Positions 34,763 through 42,182 of a stretch of 64,000 nucleotides of DNA are shown one piece after another (the first letter of the stretch is position 1; the number at the start of each line of letters is the position of its first letter). Source of the stretch: Bradyrhizobium sp. CER78. Its GTDB lineage: Bacteria > Pseudomonadota > Alphaproteobacteria > Rhizobiales > Xanthobacteraceae. The stretch spans positions 95,255 to 159,254 of the forward strand of contig NZ_JARVWP010000019.1 of the NCBI RefSeq assembly GCF_029846235.1, read 5' to 3'. The notes under the pieces were generated by a model. The model saw nothing but the letters and a program-made list of their open reading frames with translations, had not been told where the DNA came from and searched no databases. A program made the translations under genes and the position numbers.

Positions 34763-35950
34763 CTAGGACGCGCGGGTGAGAAAAATCGGCAATCCTCGCT
34801 TGTTGCCATAGCTGGGCCGGTAGCGCGTCGTGTTGTATGTGCTGGCGACGTCCAGTTTGCGCGGCCCAAGCCTGGCGTCGGGGATGGGCACGAGGTCGTA
34901 GCGGCCATCGACCAGCGCCGACATGAGGCCGGACTTGCCTTCCAGGATGGCATCGTAGGCCATGTTGCCGAACGTCAGAGCGACAAGCTTGTCGATGAAG
35001 TCCGGGTCACCCGATCGCAGATCGTAGGTGAGGTCGGAAACGATGGTCTCCTCGCCCGCGCGACGCTTGATCTCGTCGGCAAGCGCTTCGGCCACGCTGG
35101 CCTTCTTGCGGTGACCGTAGGCGTCAGGCTGGCCGTATTCCTGCACCTTGTAACCTTCCCACTCGGCACCCTCGCTGAGGACGATCAGCGCATAATTGCT
35201 CGGGTTGCCGCGCTTGTCCTCAATCAGCAACTGGATCAGCTTGTCGAGATTGACCTTGAATTCGGGTATGGCGCATCGGATCGAGGTCGCGTACGCGGTG
35301 TAGAGCGCGGTAAATCCGGCATCGCGACCGAAGATCCGGAAAATGCCGATCCGTTCGTGCGACCCGACCGTTGTGCGTTGTCGCTGGATGGCATCGCTGG
35401 CGCGGGTGATCGCGGTCGAAAATCCGATGCAATACTCGGTGTTGCGGACGTCGTTGTCCATCGTCTTCGGAATGGCGATGATCTTGACGCCGAGTCCGTT
35501 CAGCTTGTCCGCGTAGCTCAGCGTATCATCGCCGCCGATCGCGATCAGGTGCTCGATACCAAGCTCCGAGAGGTTCGTCAGCACCTGCTTGGTGAGGTCC
35601 CATGTCCCGGTTGCGGTACCGTCCTTGCTACTTGCCGAGAATGGCAGGTCATGGCCCGCGAGATGGTCGGGTAGCTTTTTCATCTTGGATGGGTTGGTGC
35701 GGCTCGAGTGCAGCACGGTGCCGCCGCGCCGGTCGATGACGCGGGTATTTTCGCGGTTCAGCGGGATGATGTAATGGGACTTGCTGGCCGGGTCGTCGAG
35801 GTTCAGGTGTGTGAGGGCCTCCCAGCCGCGGCGGAGACCGACAACCTCGATGTCGTCCTCGCTGCCGCGATATGTCACGCTCTTGATCACCGCGTTGAGG
35901 CCGGGGACGTCACCGCCGCCCGTGAGAATACCAATGCGCTTCCTCGCCAT
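34763..35950 (-). CDS. pfp: 6-phosphofructokinase with pyrophosphate-dependent signature
   Basis: 395 residues from the ATG at 35950, with GGAGG six bases upstream. The PfkA fold is plain: RIGILTGGGDVPGLNAVIKS, HLIAIGGDDTLSYA, IAIPKTMDNDV, GIFRIFGRDAGFTALYTA. At two diagnostic positions it has Asp142 in GGDD and Lys162 in PKTMDND, where ATP-dependent enzymes have Gly (GGDG, PGTIDND). Those residues mark PPi-dependent phosphofructokinases, which act reversibly on fructose 6-phosphate/1,6-bisphosphate. An in-frame ATG 105 bases upstream has no ribosome site. Single gene, convergent with the peptide ABC operon. Confidence 0.9.
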   Translation of the reverse strand: MARKRIGILTGGGDVPGLNAVIKSVTYRGSEDDIEVVGLRRGWEALTHLNLDDPASKSHYIIPLNRENTRVIDRRGGTVLHSSRTNPSKMKKLPDHLAGHDLPFSASSKDGTATGTWDLTKQVLTNLSELGIEHLIAIGGDDTLSYADKLNGLGVKIIAIPKTMDNDVRNTEYCIGFSTAITRASDAIQRQRTTVGSHERIGIFRIFGRDAGFTALYTAYATSIRCAIPEFKVNLDKLIQLLIEDKRGNPSNYALIVLSEGAEWEGYKVQEYGQPDAYGHRKKASVAEALADEIKRRAGEETIVSDLTYDLRSGDPDFIDKLVALTFGNMAYDAILEGKSGLMSALVDGRYDLVPIPDARLGPRKLDVASTYNTTRYRPSYGNKRGLPIFLTRAS

Positions 35951-36103
35951 GCCCACCTCCCAGGACTCGGTATATGGCAATAACGCCTGCGTCGCGTCGG
36001 GGTTTCCACAACACGATCCGCCAACGGCAGAATCCTCGTGATCGCGGCGCTCCACCGGACCAGTTTGGGCTCCGATTCTTCGAAGCGCAACGTTGGTTCG
36101 CGC
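35951..36103. other. Short gap without recognised features
   Basis: 153 bases between the PuuB-like gene and the phosphofructokinase gene on the same strand. It contains the phosphofructokinase ribosome site and no repeat or gene that I can recognise. Confidence 0.4.
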
Positions 36104-37471
36104 TCACCTTGACCGGCGCGAGGCGAGGAAATACTCGGCCCAGCGCAGCAACTCGAAGCGATCGCCCTTGACCAGCTCCTGGGCATCGCGCTGCCGGTAG
36201 AGCACCAGCATCCAGGGCGCGAGCTTGCGCAGCAATCCGTGCGCCACGTACTGCACCGGCTCGGTGAAAGGCAGAGCCAACTCGCTCTCCGGCACGCCCT
36301 GGACCGCCTTCGCCAATTCGCGGCCGAGCGGGATCGTCAGCGCGACCGCGCGGCCATTGCAGCCGGTCCAGCCATAGGCGTTCGGTCCGAGCTTGTGCAT
36401 GCGCGGCAGGAAATCCGCCGTCATTCCGACATAGCCGTTCCAGACGTAATCGAAGGAGACGTCGCCGATCTGCGGCCACAGCCGCTGCAACCGCTCGGTC
36501 ACCCGCGCCTTCAGCCGCCCGGTCTTGTCGCCCGGGCCGAGCACGGCGCCGCCGGTGACGAGGCGATTGCGGGCGTCATAGCGCGCGAAATACAGCTCAC
36601 CATGGGTATCCGACATCGCCTGCCGGCCGGGGACGATGGTCTTGCGGACATTGTCCGACAGCGGCGGCGTGGCCATCTGCCACGACAGCACCGGCATCAC
36701 CTCGGTTGCGATCTCGGGCACCAGCGATTTCGTGAACTCGCCGCTATAGGCATTGGTGGCGACCACCAGCGCACGGCCGGAGATCTCGCCCTTCTCGGTC
36801 TTCACCACCCAGCGATCGCCGCGGCGCTCGAAGCTCGTCGCGGGCGAGCGGGCGTAGATTCGTCCACCGAGGCCGAGCACGGTGCGCGCAAGGCCCCGCG
36901 CCAGCGCCAGCGGATTGACGTGACCGCCGGTCCTGTTCCAGAAGCCGCCGTACCAGGCGTCCGAGCCGAGCATGTCCCTCGTCTGGTCGCGCGACAGCAA
37001 TTCGACCGGCGCGCCGAATTTGGACCATTGCTGCACCCGCCGCTCCGCGATCTTGATGCGGCCCGGCGAATGCACCGGCTGCACCCAGCCGGCCTGCTCC
37101 TGCTCGGCCGCGATGTTGTAGCGCTTGACGACGTCGAACAGCATGGCCGCGCTGTCGCGCAGCATCGCAACGAAGCGCTCGCCGGCCGCGCCGTGCCTCT
37201 TGATGATGTCGTCCGGATCGGGGCGCGACAGCGTCGGGATCACCTGGCCGTTGTTGCGCCCGGAGGCGCCCCAGCCCGGCTCGGCGGCCTCGACGATCGC
37301 GACGTCGACATTGGCCTCGCGCAGATGCAACGCCGTCGACAGGCCCGTGAAGCCGCCGCCGATGATGACGACATCGGCCTGCTGCGCGCCGGTCAGTTCG
37401 GGGCAATCGGGGCCTGACGGCGTCACTGCTGCCCACAGCGAATTGGGCCAGCGCACGGCATTGCTGCTCAT
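36104..37471 (-). CDS. FAD-dependent oxidoreductase (PuuB-like gamma-glutamylputrescine oxidase family)
   Basis: 455 residues. The FAD fold is VVIIGGGFTGLSTALHLREANVDVAIVEA, followed by WGASGRNNGQVIPTLSR, the PuuB/DadA-type DAO signature. The C-terminal FAD contact is GYVGMTADFLPRMHKLGPNAYGWTGCNGRAVAL. Such enzymes oxidise an amine or amino acid with O2, giving an imine or aldehyde, ammonia and peroxide. I choose the second of two adjacent ATGs (37471) because AAAGGA then sits at normal spacing. A longer frame runs through repeat E1. No other putrescine-pathway genes are nearby, so the substrate is open. Confidence 0.88.
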   Translation of the reverse strand: MSSNAVRWPNSLWAAVTPSGPDCPELTGAQQADVVIIGGGFTGLSTALHLREANVDVAIVEAAEPGWGASGRNNGQVIPTLSRPDPDDIIKRHGAAGERFVAMLRDSAAMLFDVVKRYNIAAEQEQAGWVQPVHSPGRIKIAERRVQQWSKFGAPVELLSRDQTRDMLGSDAWYGGFWNRTGGHVNPLALARGLARTVLGLGGRIYARSPATSFERRGDRWVVKTEKGEISGRALVVATNAYSGEFTKSLVPEIATEVMPVLSWQMATPPLSDNVRKTIVPGRQAMSDTHGELYFARYDARNRLVTGGAVLGPGDKTGRLKARVTERLQRLWPQIGDVSFDYVWNGYVGMTADFLPRMHKLGPNAYGWTGCNGRAVALTIPLGRELAKAVQGVPESELALPFTEPVQYVAHGLLRKLAPWMLVLYRQRDAQELVKGDRFELLRWAEYFLASRRSR

Positions 37472-37516
37472 CATGATCCTTTCTTGCGGGTGCCCGGTCA
37501 TTCTGGTTAGCTTTAA

Positions 37517-37565
37517 AGCATGATCCGGAAAAGTGCGTAGCGGTTTTCCGAAAAGATCGTGCTCA
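37517..37565. repeat. Intergenic repeat, family E copy 1
   Basis: AGCATGATCCGGAAAAGTGC and GGTTTTCCGAAAAGATCGTG form an imperfect dyad (TCCGGAAAAG / CTTTTCCGGA-like). It lies in the divergent gap between the PuuB-like and VOC genes. The sequence type is frequent in Bradyrhizobiaceae; a related copy is at 38584-38625. Confidence 0.7.
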
Positions 37566-37598
37566 AGCAAAGCCCCATTTCAGCCGGGAAAACAACAA

Positions 37599-38453
37599 GT
37601 GGCACTCAAGAACGTCATCGGAATCGATCACGCCGTGGTCATGGTCAAGGACCTCGACAAGGCGGCCGAGAATTACAAGCGGCTCGGCTTCACCGTGTCG
37701 CCGCGCGGCACCCATAGCGCGCATATGGGATCGGGCAACTACACCATCATGTTCGACCCCGACTACATGGAATTGCTCGGCGTGCTGACGCCGACAGAAC
37801 ATAATGCGCCGGCGCGCGCGTTCCTGGAGAAGCGCGGCGAAGGCATCGAACGCATCGCGTTCACCGCGGTGGATTCCGCCGCCGGCGCCGAGGAGATCCG
37901 CGCACGCGGCTATCCGCCGGTCGGGCCGACCGATTTCGAACGCCCGGTGACGCTGCCGAACGGCACCGTCTCCGCGGCGAAATTCCGCACCTTCCAGTGG
38001 CCGACCAATGAGGCGCCCGGCGGCGTCCGCATCTTCGCTTGCCAGCACAAGACCCGCGAGACGGTGTGGATCCCCGAATTGATGACCCACGCCAATGGGG
38101 CAAAACGTCTCAAGCAGGTCCTGATCGTCTCGCCCGATCCCGCGACCGATGCCGCGCATCTGTCGAAGATGATCGATATCGCGGTGAGGAACGATCCCGA
38201 CGGTGCGGTTGCGGTGCCGTCCGGCGGCGATCGCGCCGACTTCGTGTTCCTGACCACTGACCAGCTCGGCAAGCGCTATCCCGGCGTGTCGCTGGATGGC
38301 CTGTCCGATCGCGGCGGCGCCGGCCTTGTGATCGCGGCCGACCTTGCCGCGACCGAGAAAGCGCTCGGCGCAACCGGCGTGAAGAGCGGTGGCGGCATCA
38401 CCGTGCCGCCGGCTGCCGCGAACGGCACCCTGCTCGCCTTCGTCAAGGCATAG
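37599..38453 (+). CDS. VOC/glyoxalase-fold protein (Glyoxalase_3-like)
   Basis: 284 residues from the GTG at 37599, with GGGAA eight bases upstream; the longer ATG frame begins inside repeat E1 and is rejected. The N-terminal half is a typical vicinal-oxygen-chelate module: IGIDHAVVMVKDLDKAAENYKRLGFTVSPRGTH, then IMFDPDYMELLGVL. His (IDHAV), His/Glu candidates (THSAHMG, MELLG) could bind metal. A second, more diverged module follows (LKQVLIVSPDPATDAAHLSKMI). The fold covers lactoylglutathione lyases, dioxygenases and resistance proteins; the reaction is unknown. Confidence 0.85.
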   Translation: MALKNVIGIDHAVVMVKDLDKAAENYKRLGFTVSPRGTHSAHMGSGNYTIMFDPDYMELLGVLTPTEHNAPARAFLEKRGEGIERIAFTAVDSAAGAEEIRARGYPPVGPTDFERPVTLPNGTVSAAKFRTFQWPTNEAPGGVRIFACQHKTRETVWIPELMTHANGAKRLKQVLIVSPDPATDAAHLSKMIDIAVRNDPDGAVAVPSGGDRADFVFLTTDQLGKRYPGVSLDGLSDRGGAGLVIAADLAATEKALGATGVKSGGGITVPPAAANGTLLAFVKA

Positions 38454-38525
38454 CGGCGAAAGCTTGCGCGGCGCTGCGTCATGCGCCGCGCGTGCAGCCC
38501 CCGGCAGCGAATTGAAGCACTCGGG

Positions 38526-38578
38526 CATTGATGCGGTTCTTGATCGCATCAATGCTGTGAGTGCATCGGTCGATGCAC
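38526..38578. promoter_or_regulatory. Two adjacent palindromes upstream of the sugar-type ABC operon
   Basis: CATTGATGCG (38526-38535) pairs with CGCATCAATG (38545-38554). Seven bases on, GTGCATCGGTCGATGCAC (38561-38578) is a perfect 18-base palindrome with 8-base arms. Both lie 85-140 bases before the binding-protein start and directly before repeat E2. They may be operators or simply part of the repeat element. Confidence 0.45.
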
Positions 38579-38583
38579 GATCC

Positions 38584-38625
38584 GTCCGGAAAACCGGTGT
38601 TCACTTTTCCGGATCATGCTCTAGT
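38584..38625. repeat. Intergenic repeat, family E copy 2
   Basis: GTCCGGAAAACCGGTGTTCA followed by CTTTTCCGGATCATGCTCTA, the inverse orientation of the element at 37517-37565. It ends 38 bases before the binding-protein gene start. Confidence 0.7.
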
Positions 38626-38663
38626 ATCTCTCCCAAACAAGAACCGTCCCAAGGGAGAGAAAC

Positions 38664-39986
38664 ATGTCGCATCACCTGATCTCGCGCCGGCAGATGCTGG
38701 CGGGCACCGCCGCCGCCGGTGCGGTTGGATTGACCGGATTTCCGGCCCGCGCCGAGGTCAACTGGAAGAAATATTCCGGCACCACGCTCGAAGTCAGCCT
38801 CGCCAAGGGACCGCGCGGCGACAATCTGCAAAAATACATCAAGGAATTCACCGAGCTCACCGGCATCAAGGTCGAATCGGAGCAGGTCCCCGAGCAGCAG
38901 CAGCGCCAGAAATGCGTGATCGAGCTGTCGTCGGGCAAGCCGAGCTTCGATGTCGTTCACCTCAGCTATCACGTGCAGAAGCGGCAGTTCGAGAAGGCAG
39001 GCTGGCTCGCCGACATGTCGGGCTATCTCAAGGATCCGAGCATGACACTGCCGGACCTGGTCGAAAGCGATTTCTCGGCGGCCGGGCTGCAATATGCGCG
39101 CAACGACAAGGGCCAGATGCTGTCGCTGCCGTGGTCGGTCGACTATTTCATCCTCTACTACAACAAGGAGTTGTTCCAGAAGAAGGGTGTCGAGGTCCCG
39201 AAGACGCTGGACGAGATGGTGGTTGCCGCCGAGAAGCTGACCGATCCGAAGGAAGGCGTCTACGGCTTCGTCGGCCGCGGCCTGCGCAACGCCAACATGG
39301 CGATGTGGACCAACTTCTATCTGAACTACGGCGGCGAATTCCTCGACGCCAAGGGCAACATTTTGACCGATGGCCCCGAAGCGATCGAGGCCACAAAACT
39401 CTATCAGCGGCTGCTGACCAAATGCGCGCCGCCAGGCGTCGCCGGCTTCAACTGGATGGAGTCGATGGCCTCCTTCACGCAAGGCAGGTCCGCGATGTGG
39501 ATCGACGCCGACGGTTGGGCGCCGCCGCTGGAGGACCCGGCCGCCTCGCGCGTCGTCGGCAAGGTCGGCTACACGCTGGTGCCGGCCGGTCCCAAGGGCA
39601 AGTTCTCGTCGACCTATGGCGACGGCGTCGGCATCGCCGCCGCCAGCAAGAACAAGGAAGCCGCCTATCTGCTCTGCCAATGGGTGGTCTCGCGCGGACA
39701 AGGTGCCCGCCTGCTGCAGGCTGGCGGCGGCGTGCCGTTCCGCAACTCGATCGTCGACGATGCCGAGGTCGCCAAGGGCGTCAAGACCAAGGAATGGCTG
39801 CAGTCGGTGGTTGACTCCGCCAAGATCTCCAAGCTCGGCCTGCCCGTCATTATCCCGGTCGCCGAATTCCGCGACATCGTCGGTGCGGCGCTGACCGCGA
39901 CGCTGTCCGGCGCCGATCCCGCCACCGAGCTGAAGAAGGCGCACGAGCAATTCCGCCCCATCCTGGAGCGTAGCGAAAAAGCGTGA
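38664..39986 (+). CDS. Sugar-type ABC substrate-binding protein (SBP_bac_1, UgpB/MalE-like)
   Basis: 440 residues with a strong ribosome site (AGGGAG) before the ATG. The N terminus MSHHLISRRQMLAGTAAAGAVGLTGFPARA is a good Tat signal (SRRQML). The mature body reads TLEVSLAKGPRGDNLQKYIKEFTELTGIKVESEQVPEQQQRQK and ends with EFRDIVGAALTATLSGADPATELKKAHEQF, as in extracellular solute-binding family 1. The ligand is probably a sugar, polyol or glycerophosphodiester. Its stop overlaps the next start. Confidence 0.92.
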   Translation: MSHHLISRRQMLAGTAAAGAVGLTGFPARAEVNWKKYSGTTLEVSLAKGPRGDNLQKYIKEFTELTGIKVESEQVPEQQQRQKCVIELSSGKPSFDVVHLSYHVQKRQFEKAGWLADMSGYLKDPSMTLPDLVESDFSAAGLQYARNDKGQMLSLPWSVDYFILYYNKELFQKKGVEVPKTLDEMVVAAEKLTDPKEGVYGFVGRGLRNANMAMWTNFYLNYGGEFLDAKGNILTDGPEAIEATKLYQRLLTKCAPPGVAGFNWMESMASFTQGRSAMWIDADGWAPPLEDPAASRVVGKVGYTLVPAGPKGKFSSTYGDGVGIAAASKNKEAAYLLCQWVVSRGQGARLLQAGGGVPFRNSIVDDAEVAKGVKTKEWLQSVVDSAKISKLGLPVIIPVAEFRDIVGAALTATLSGADPATELKKAHEQFRPILERSEKA

Positions 39987-40924
39987 GTGTGGTGACACAG
40001 ACTGAGCCGGCGGCAGCGACCGAGAGCGCTGCCCCGGCGCGTGAATGGCGTCCGCCGTCCTACTGGCCGTTCGTGATCCCGGCGCTCGTCGTGGTGCTGG
40101 CGGTGATCATCTTTCCCTGGGTGTTCACGATCTGGATGAGCCTACAAGAATGGAAGGTCGGCTCGCCGACCGTCTTCGTCGGGCTCGCCAACTATTTGCG
40201 GCTGCCGACCGATCCGCGTTTCGTCGAGGCGGTCGGGCACACGCTGTCCTACACTGCGCTGTCGGTGTTGCTGCCGCTGGTGTTCGGCACGCTGGCAGCT
40301 GTCGTGTTTCACCAGAAATTCGCCGCGCGCGGTTTCCTGCGCGGCATCTTCATCATGCCGATGATGGCAACGCCGGTGGCGATCGCGCTGGTGTGGACCA
40401 TGATGTTCCACCCGCAGCTCGGCGTGCTGAACTATCTGCTGTCGCTGGTCGGCCTGCCGCCGCAGCTCTGGGTGTTCAACCCGACGACGGTGATCCCCTC
40501 GCTGGTGCTGGTCGAGACCTGGCAATGGACGCCGCTGGTGATGCTGATCGTGCTCGGCGGCCTCGCCGCGATCCCGACCGAACCCTATGAGAGCGCGCAG
40601 ATCGACGGCGCCAATTTCTGGCAGGTGTTCCGCTTCATCACGCTGCCCTTGATCATGCCGTTCCTGTTCATCGCCGGCATGATCCGCATGATCGACGCGG
40701 TGAAGAGCTTTGACATCATCTTCGCGATCACCCAGGGCGGACCGGGCTCGGCGTCGGAGACCATCAACGTCTATCTCTACAGCGTCGCCTTCGTCTATTA
40801 CGACCTCGGCTACGGCTCGGCGATCGCGGTGGTGTTCTTCCTGCTGATCGTGGCGCTGGCGGCGTTGCTGCTCTACTTGCGCAAGCGCCTGCTGTGGACG
40901 TCCCAACTCGGGAGCGAGGCATGA
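39983..40924 (+). CDS. Sugar-type ABC permease, MalF/UgpA-like
   Basis: 313 residues starting at a GTG that overlaps the binding-protein stop (GTGA). Six hydrophobic segments; the EAA loop reads EPYESAQIDGANFWQVFRFITLPLIMPFLFIAGMIRMIDAVKSFDII. It pairs with the next gene to form the channel. Confidence 0.92.
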   Translation: MSVVTQTEPAAATESAAPAREWRPPSYWPFVIPALVVVLAVIIFPWVFTIWMSLQEWKVGSPTVFVGLANYLRLPTDPRFVEAVGHTLSYTALSVLLPLVFGTLAAVVFHQKFAARGFLRGIFIMPMMATPVAIALVWTMMFHPQLGVLNYLLSLVGLPPQLWVFNPTTVIPSLVLVETWQWTPLVMLIVLGGLAAIPTEPYESAQIDGANFWQVFRFITLPLIMPFLFIAGMIRMIDAVKSFDIIFAITQGGPGSASETINVYLYSVAFVYYDLGYGSAIAVVFFLLIVALAALLLYLRKRLLWTSQLGSEA

Positions 40925-41745
40925 ACCCGCGCTATATCCTCGGCCAGATCGGGCTGTGGCTGTCGGTGTTCGTCATCGTCTCGCCGGCGATCCTGTTTTT
41001 CCTCTGGATGGCCTCGCTGTCTCTGAAATTCGAGATCGACAACGCCTCCTATCCGCCGGTGTTGTTCCCGGAGCATATCGCCTGGAAGAACTATGCCGAC
41101 GTATTCGCGTCGAACCGCTTCCTGACCTATTTCAGCAACAGTCTCGTCGTCACCGGCTGCGCCACGGCCCTTGCGATGCTGGTCGGCGTGCCCGCCGGCT
41201 ACGGCATCGCGCGGATGGCCGCGCATAAATCGGCGATCGTGATCCTGATCGCGCGCATCACGCCGGGCCTGTCATACCTGATCCCGCTGTTCCTGCTGTT
41301 CCAGTGGCTCGGCCTGCTCGGCACGCTGGTGCCGCAGATCATCATCCATCTCGTGGTGACGGTGCCGATCGTGATCTGGATCATGATCGGCTATTTCGAG
41401 ACTACGCCGCTGGAGTTGGAAGAAGCCGCGCTGATCGACGGCGCGACGCGCTGGCAGGTGTTCCGTCATGTCGCGCTGCCGATCGCCAAGCCCGGGCTTG
41501 CGGTCGCCTTCATCCTCGCGGTGATCTTCTCCTGGAACAACTTTGTGTTCGGCATCGTGCTGGCCGGGCGCGAGACCCGCACGCTGCCGGTCGCGGTCTA
41601 CAACATGATCTCGTTCGACCAGCTGAGCTGGGGTCCGCTCGCCGCCGCCGCGCTGATCGTGACCGCGCCGGTGCTGCTGCTCACCGTGCTGGCGCAGCGG
41701 CAGATCGTTGCCGGGCTGACCGCGGGCGCGGTGAAGGGCGGCTAG
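40921..41745 (+). CDS. Sugar-type ABC permease, MalG/UgpE-like
   Basis: 274 residues from the ATG that overlaps the previous stop (ATGA). The EAA loop reads PLELEEAALIDGATRWQVFRHVALPIAKPGLAVAFILAVIFSWNNFVFGIVLAG, typical of the MalG class. Last gene of the operon: no ATPase follows, so the importer must borrow a UgpC/MalK-type ATPase encoded elsewhere. Confidence 0.92.
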   Translation: MNPRYILGQIGLWLSVFVIVSPAILFFLWMASLSLKFEIDNASYPPVLFPEHIAWKNYADVFASNRFLTYFSNSLVVTGCATALAMLVGVPAGYGIARMAAHKSAIVILIARITPGLSYLIPLFLLFQWLGLLGTLVPQIIIHLVVTVPIVIWIMIGYFETTPLELEEAALIDGATRWQVFRHVALPIAKPGLAVAFILAVIFSWNNFVFGIVLAGRETRTLPVAVYNMISFDQLSWGPLAAAALIVTAPVLLLTVLAQRQIVAGLTAGAVKGG

Positions 41746-42182
41746 GGCAAGATGGAGTTATGACGCCGTCGCAGGGGGCGCCGCCAAAATATCGAAAACA
41801 ACCCCATGCAAAGTAGCCGGCGGCGCCCGACGTTCGACCGGGCAACTTGACACGTCGGGCAACTCAAGGATACTCTTCTAATATTCCGAAATTATACCGA
41901 CCGCTTCAAGTTCCATCAGTTGCAATTCGCGCTTGAACTTCGGCCCACGAACTTCGGAATCGGAGCCCTAGGGCGGGATGAGTTTTGGTTGAATCGGTTT
42001 GGCGCGGTCTCGGTTCACCTCTCCCCGTTGGGGAGAGGTCGGATTGCGAAGCAATCCGGGTGAGGGCTCTTGCCCTCTCGATAGACCATAACCCCTCACC
42101 CGATTTGCTGCGCAAATCGACCTCTCCCAAGGGAGAGGTGAACCTTCGACGCCGTTCCAGCTCAACCTAATCTCATCAGGCT
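41746..42182. repeat. 437-base repeat-rich gap (families F, G-like and A copy 7)
   Basis: At 41786-41870 lies a mosaic with ATATCGAAAACAACCCCATG and CTTGACACGTCGGGCAACTC, a type of short repeat common in Bradyrhizobiaceae. Around 41930-41965 ACTTCGG occurs twice near GAACTTCGGAATC, resembling the dyad at 46354-46406. From 42013 to 42144 an A-type element has arms GGTTCACCTCTCCC and GGGAGAGGTGAACC with GATTGCGAAGCAATC inside. No gene is seen. The element lies between convergent genes. Confidence 0.7.
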
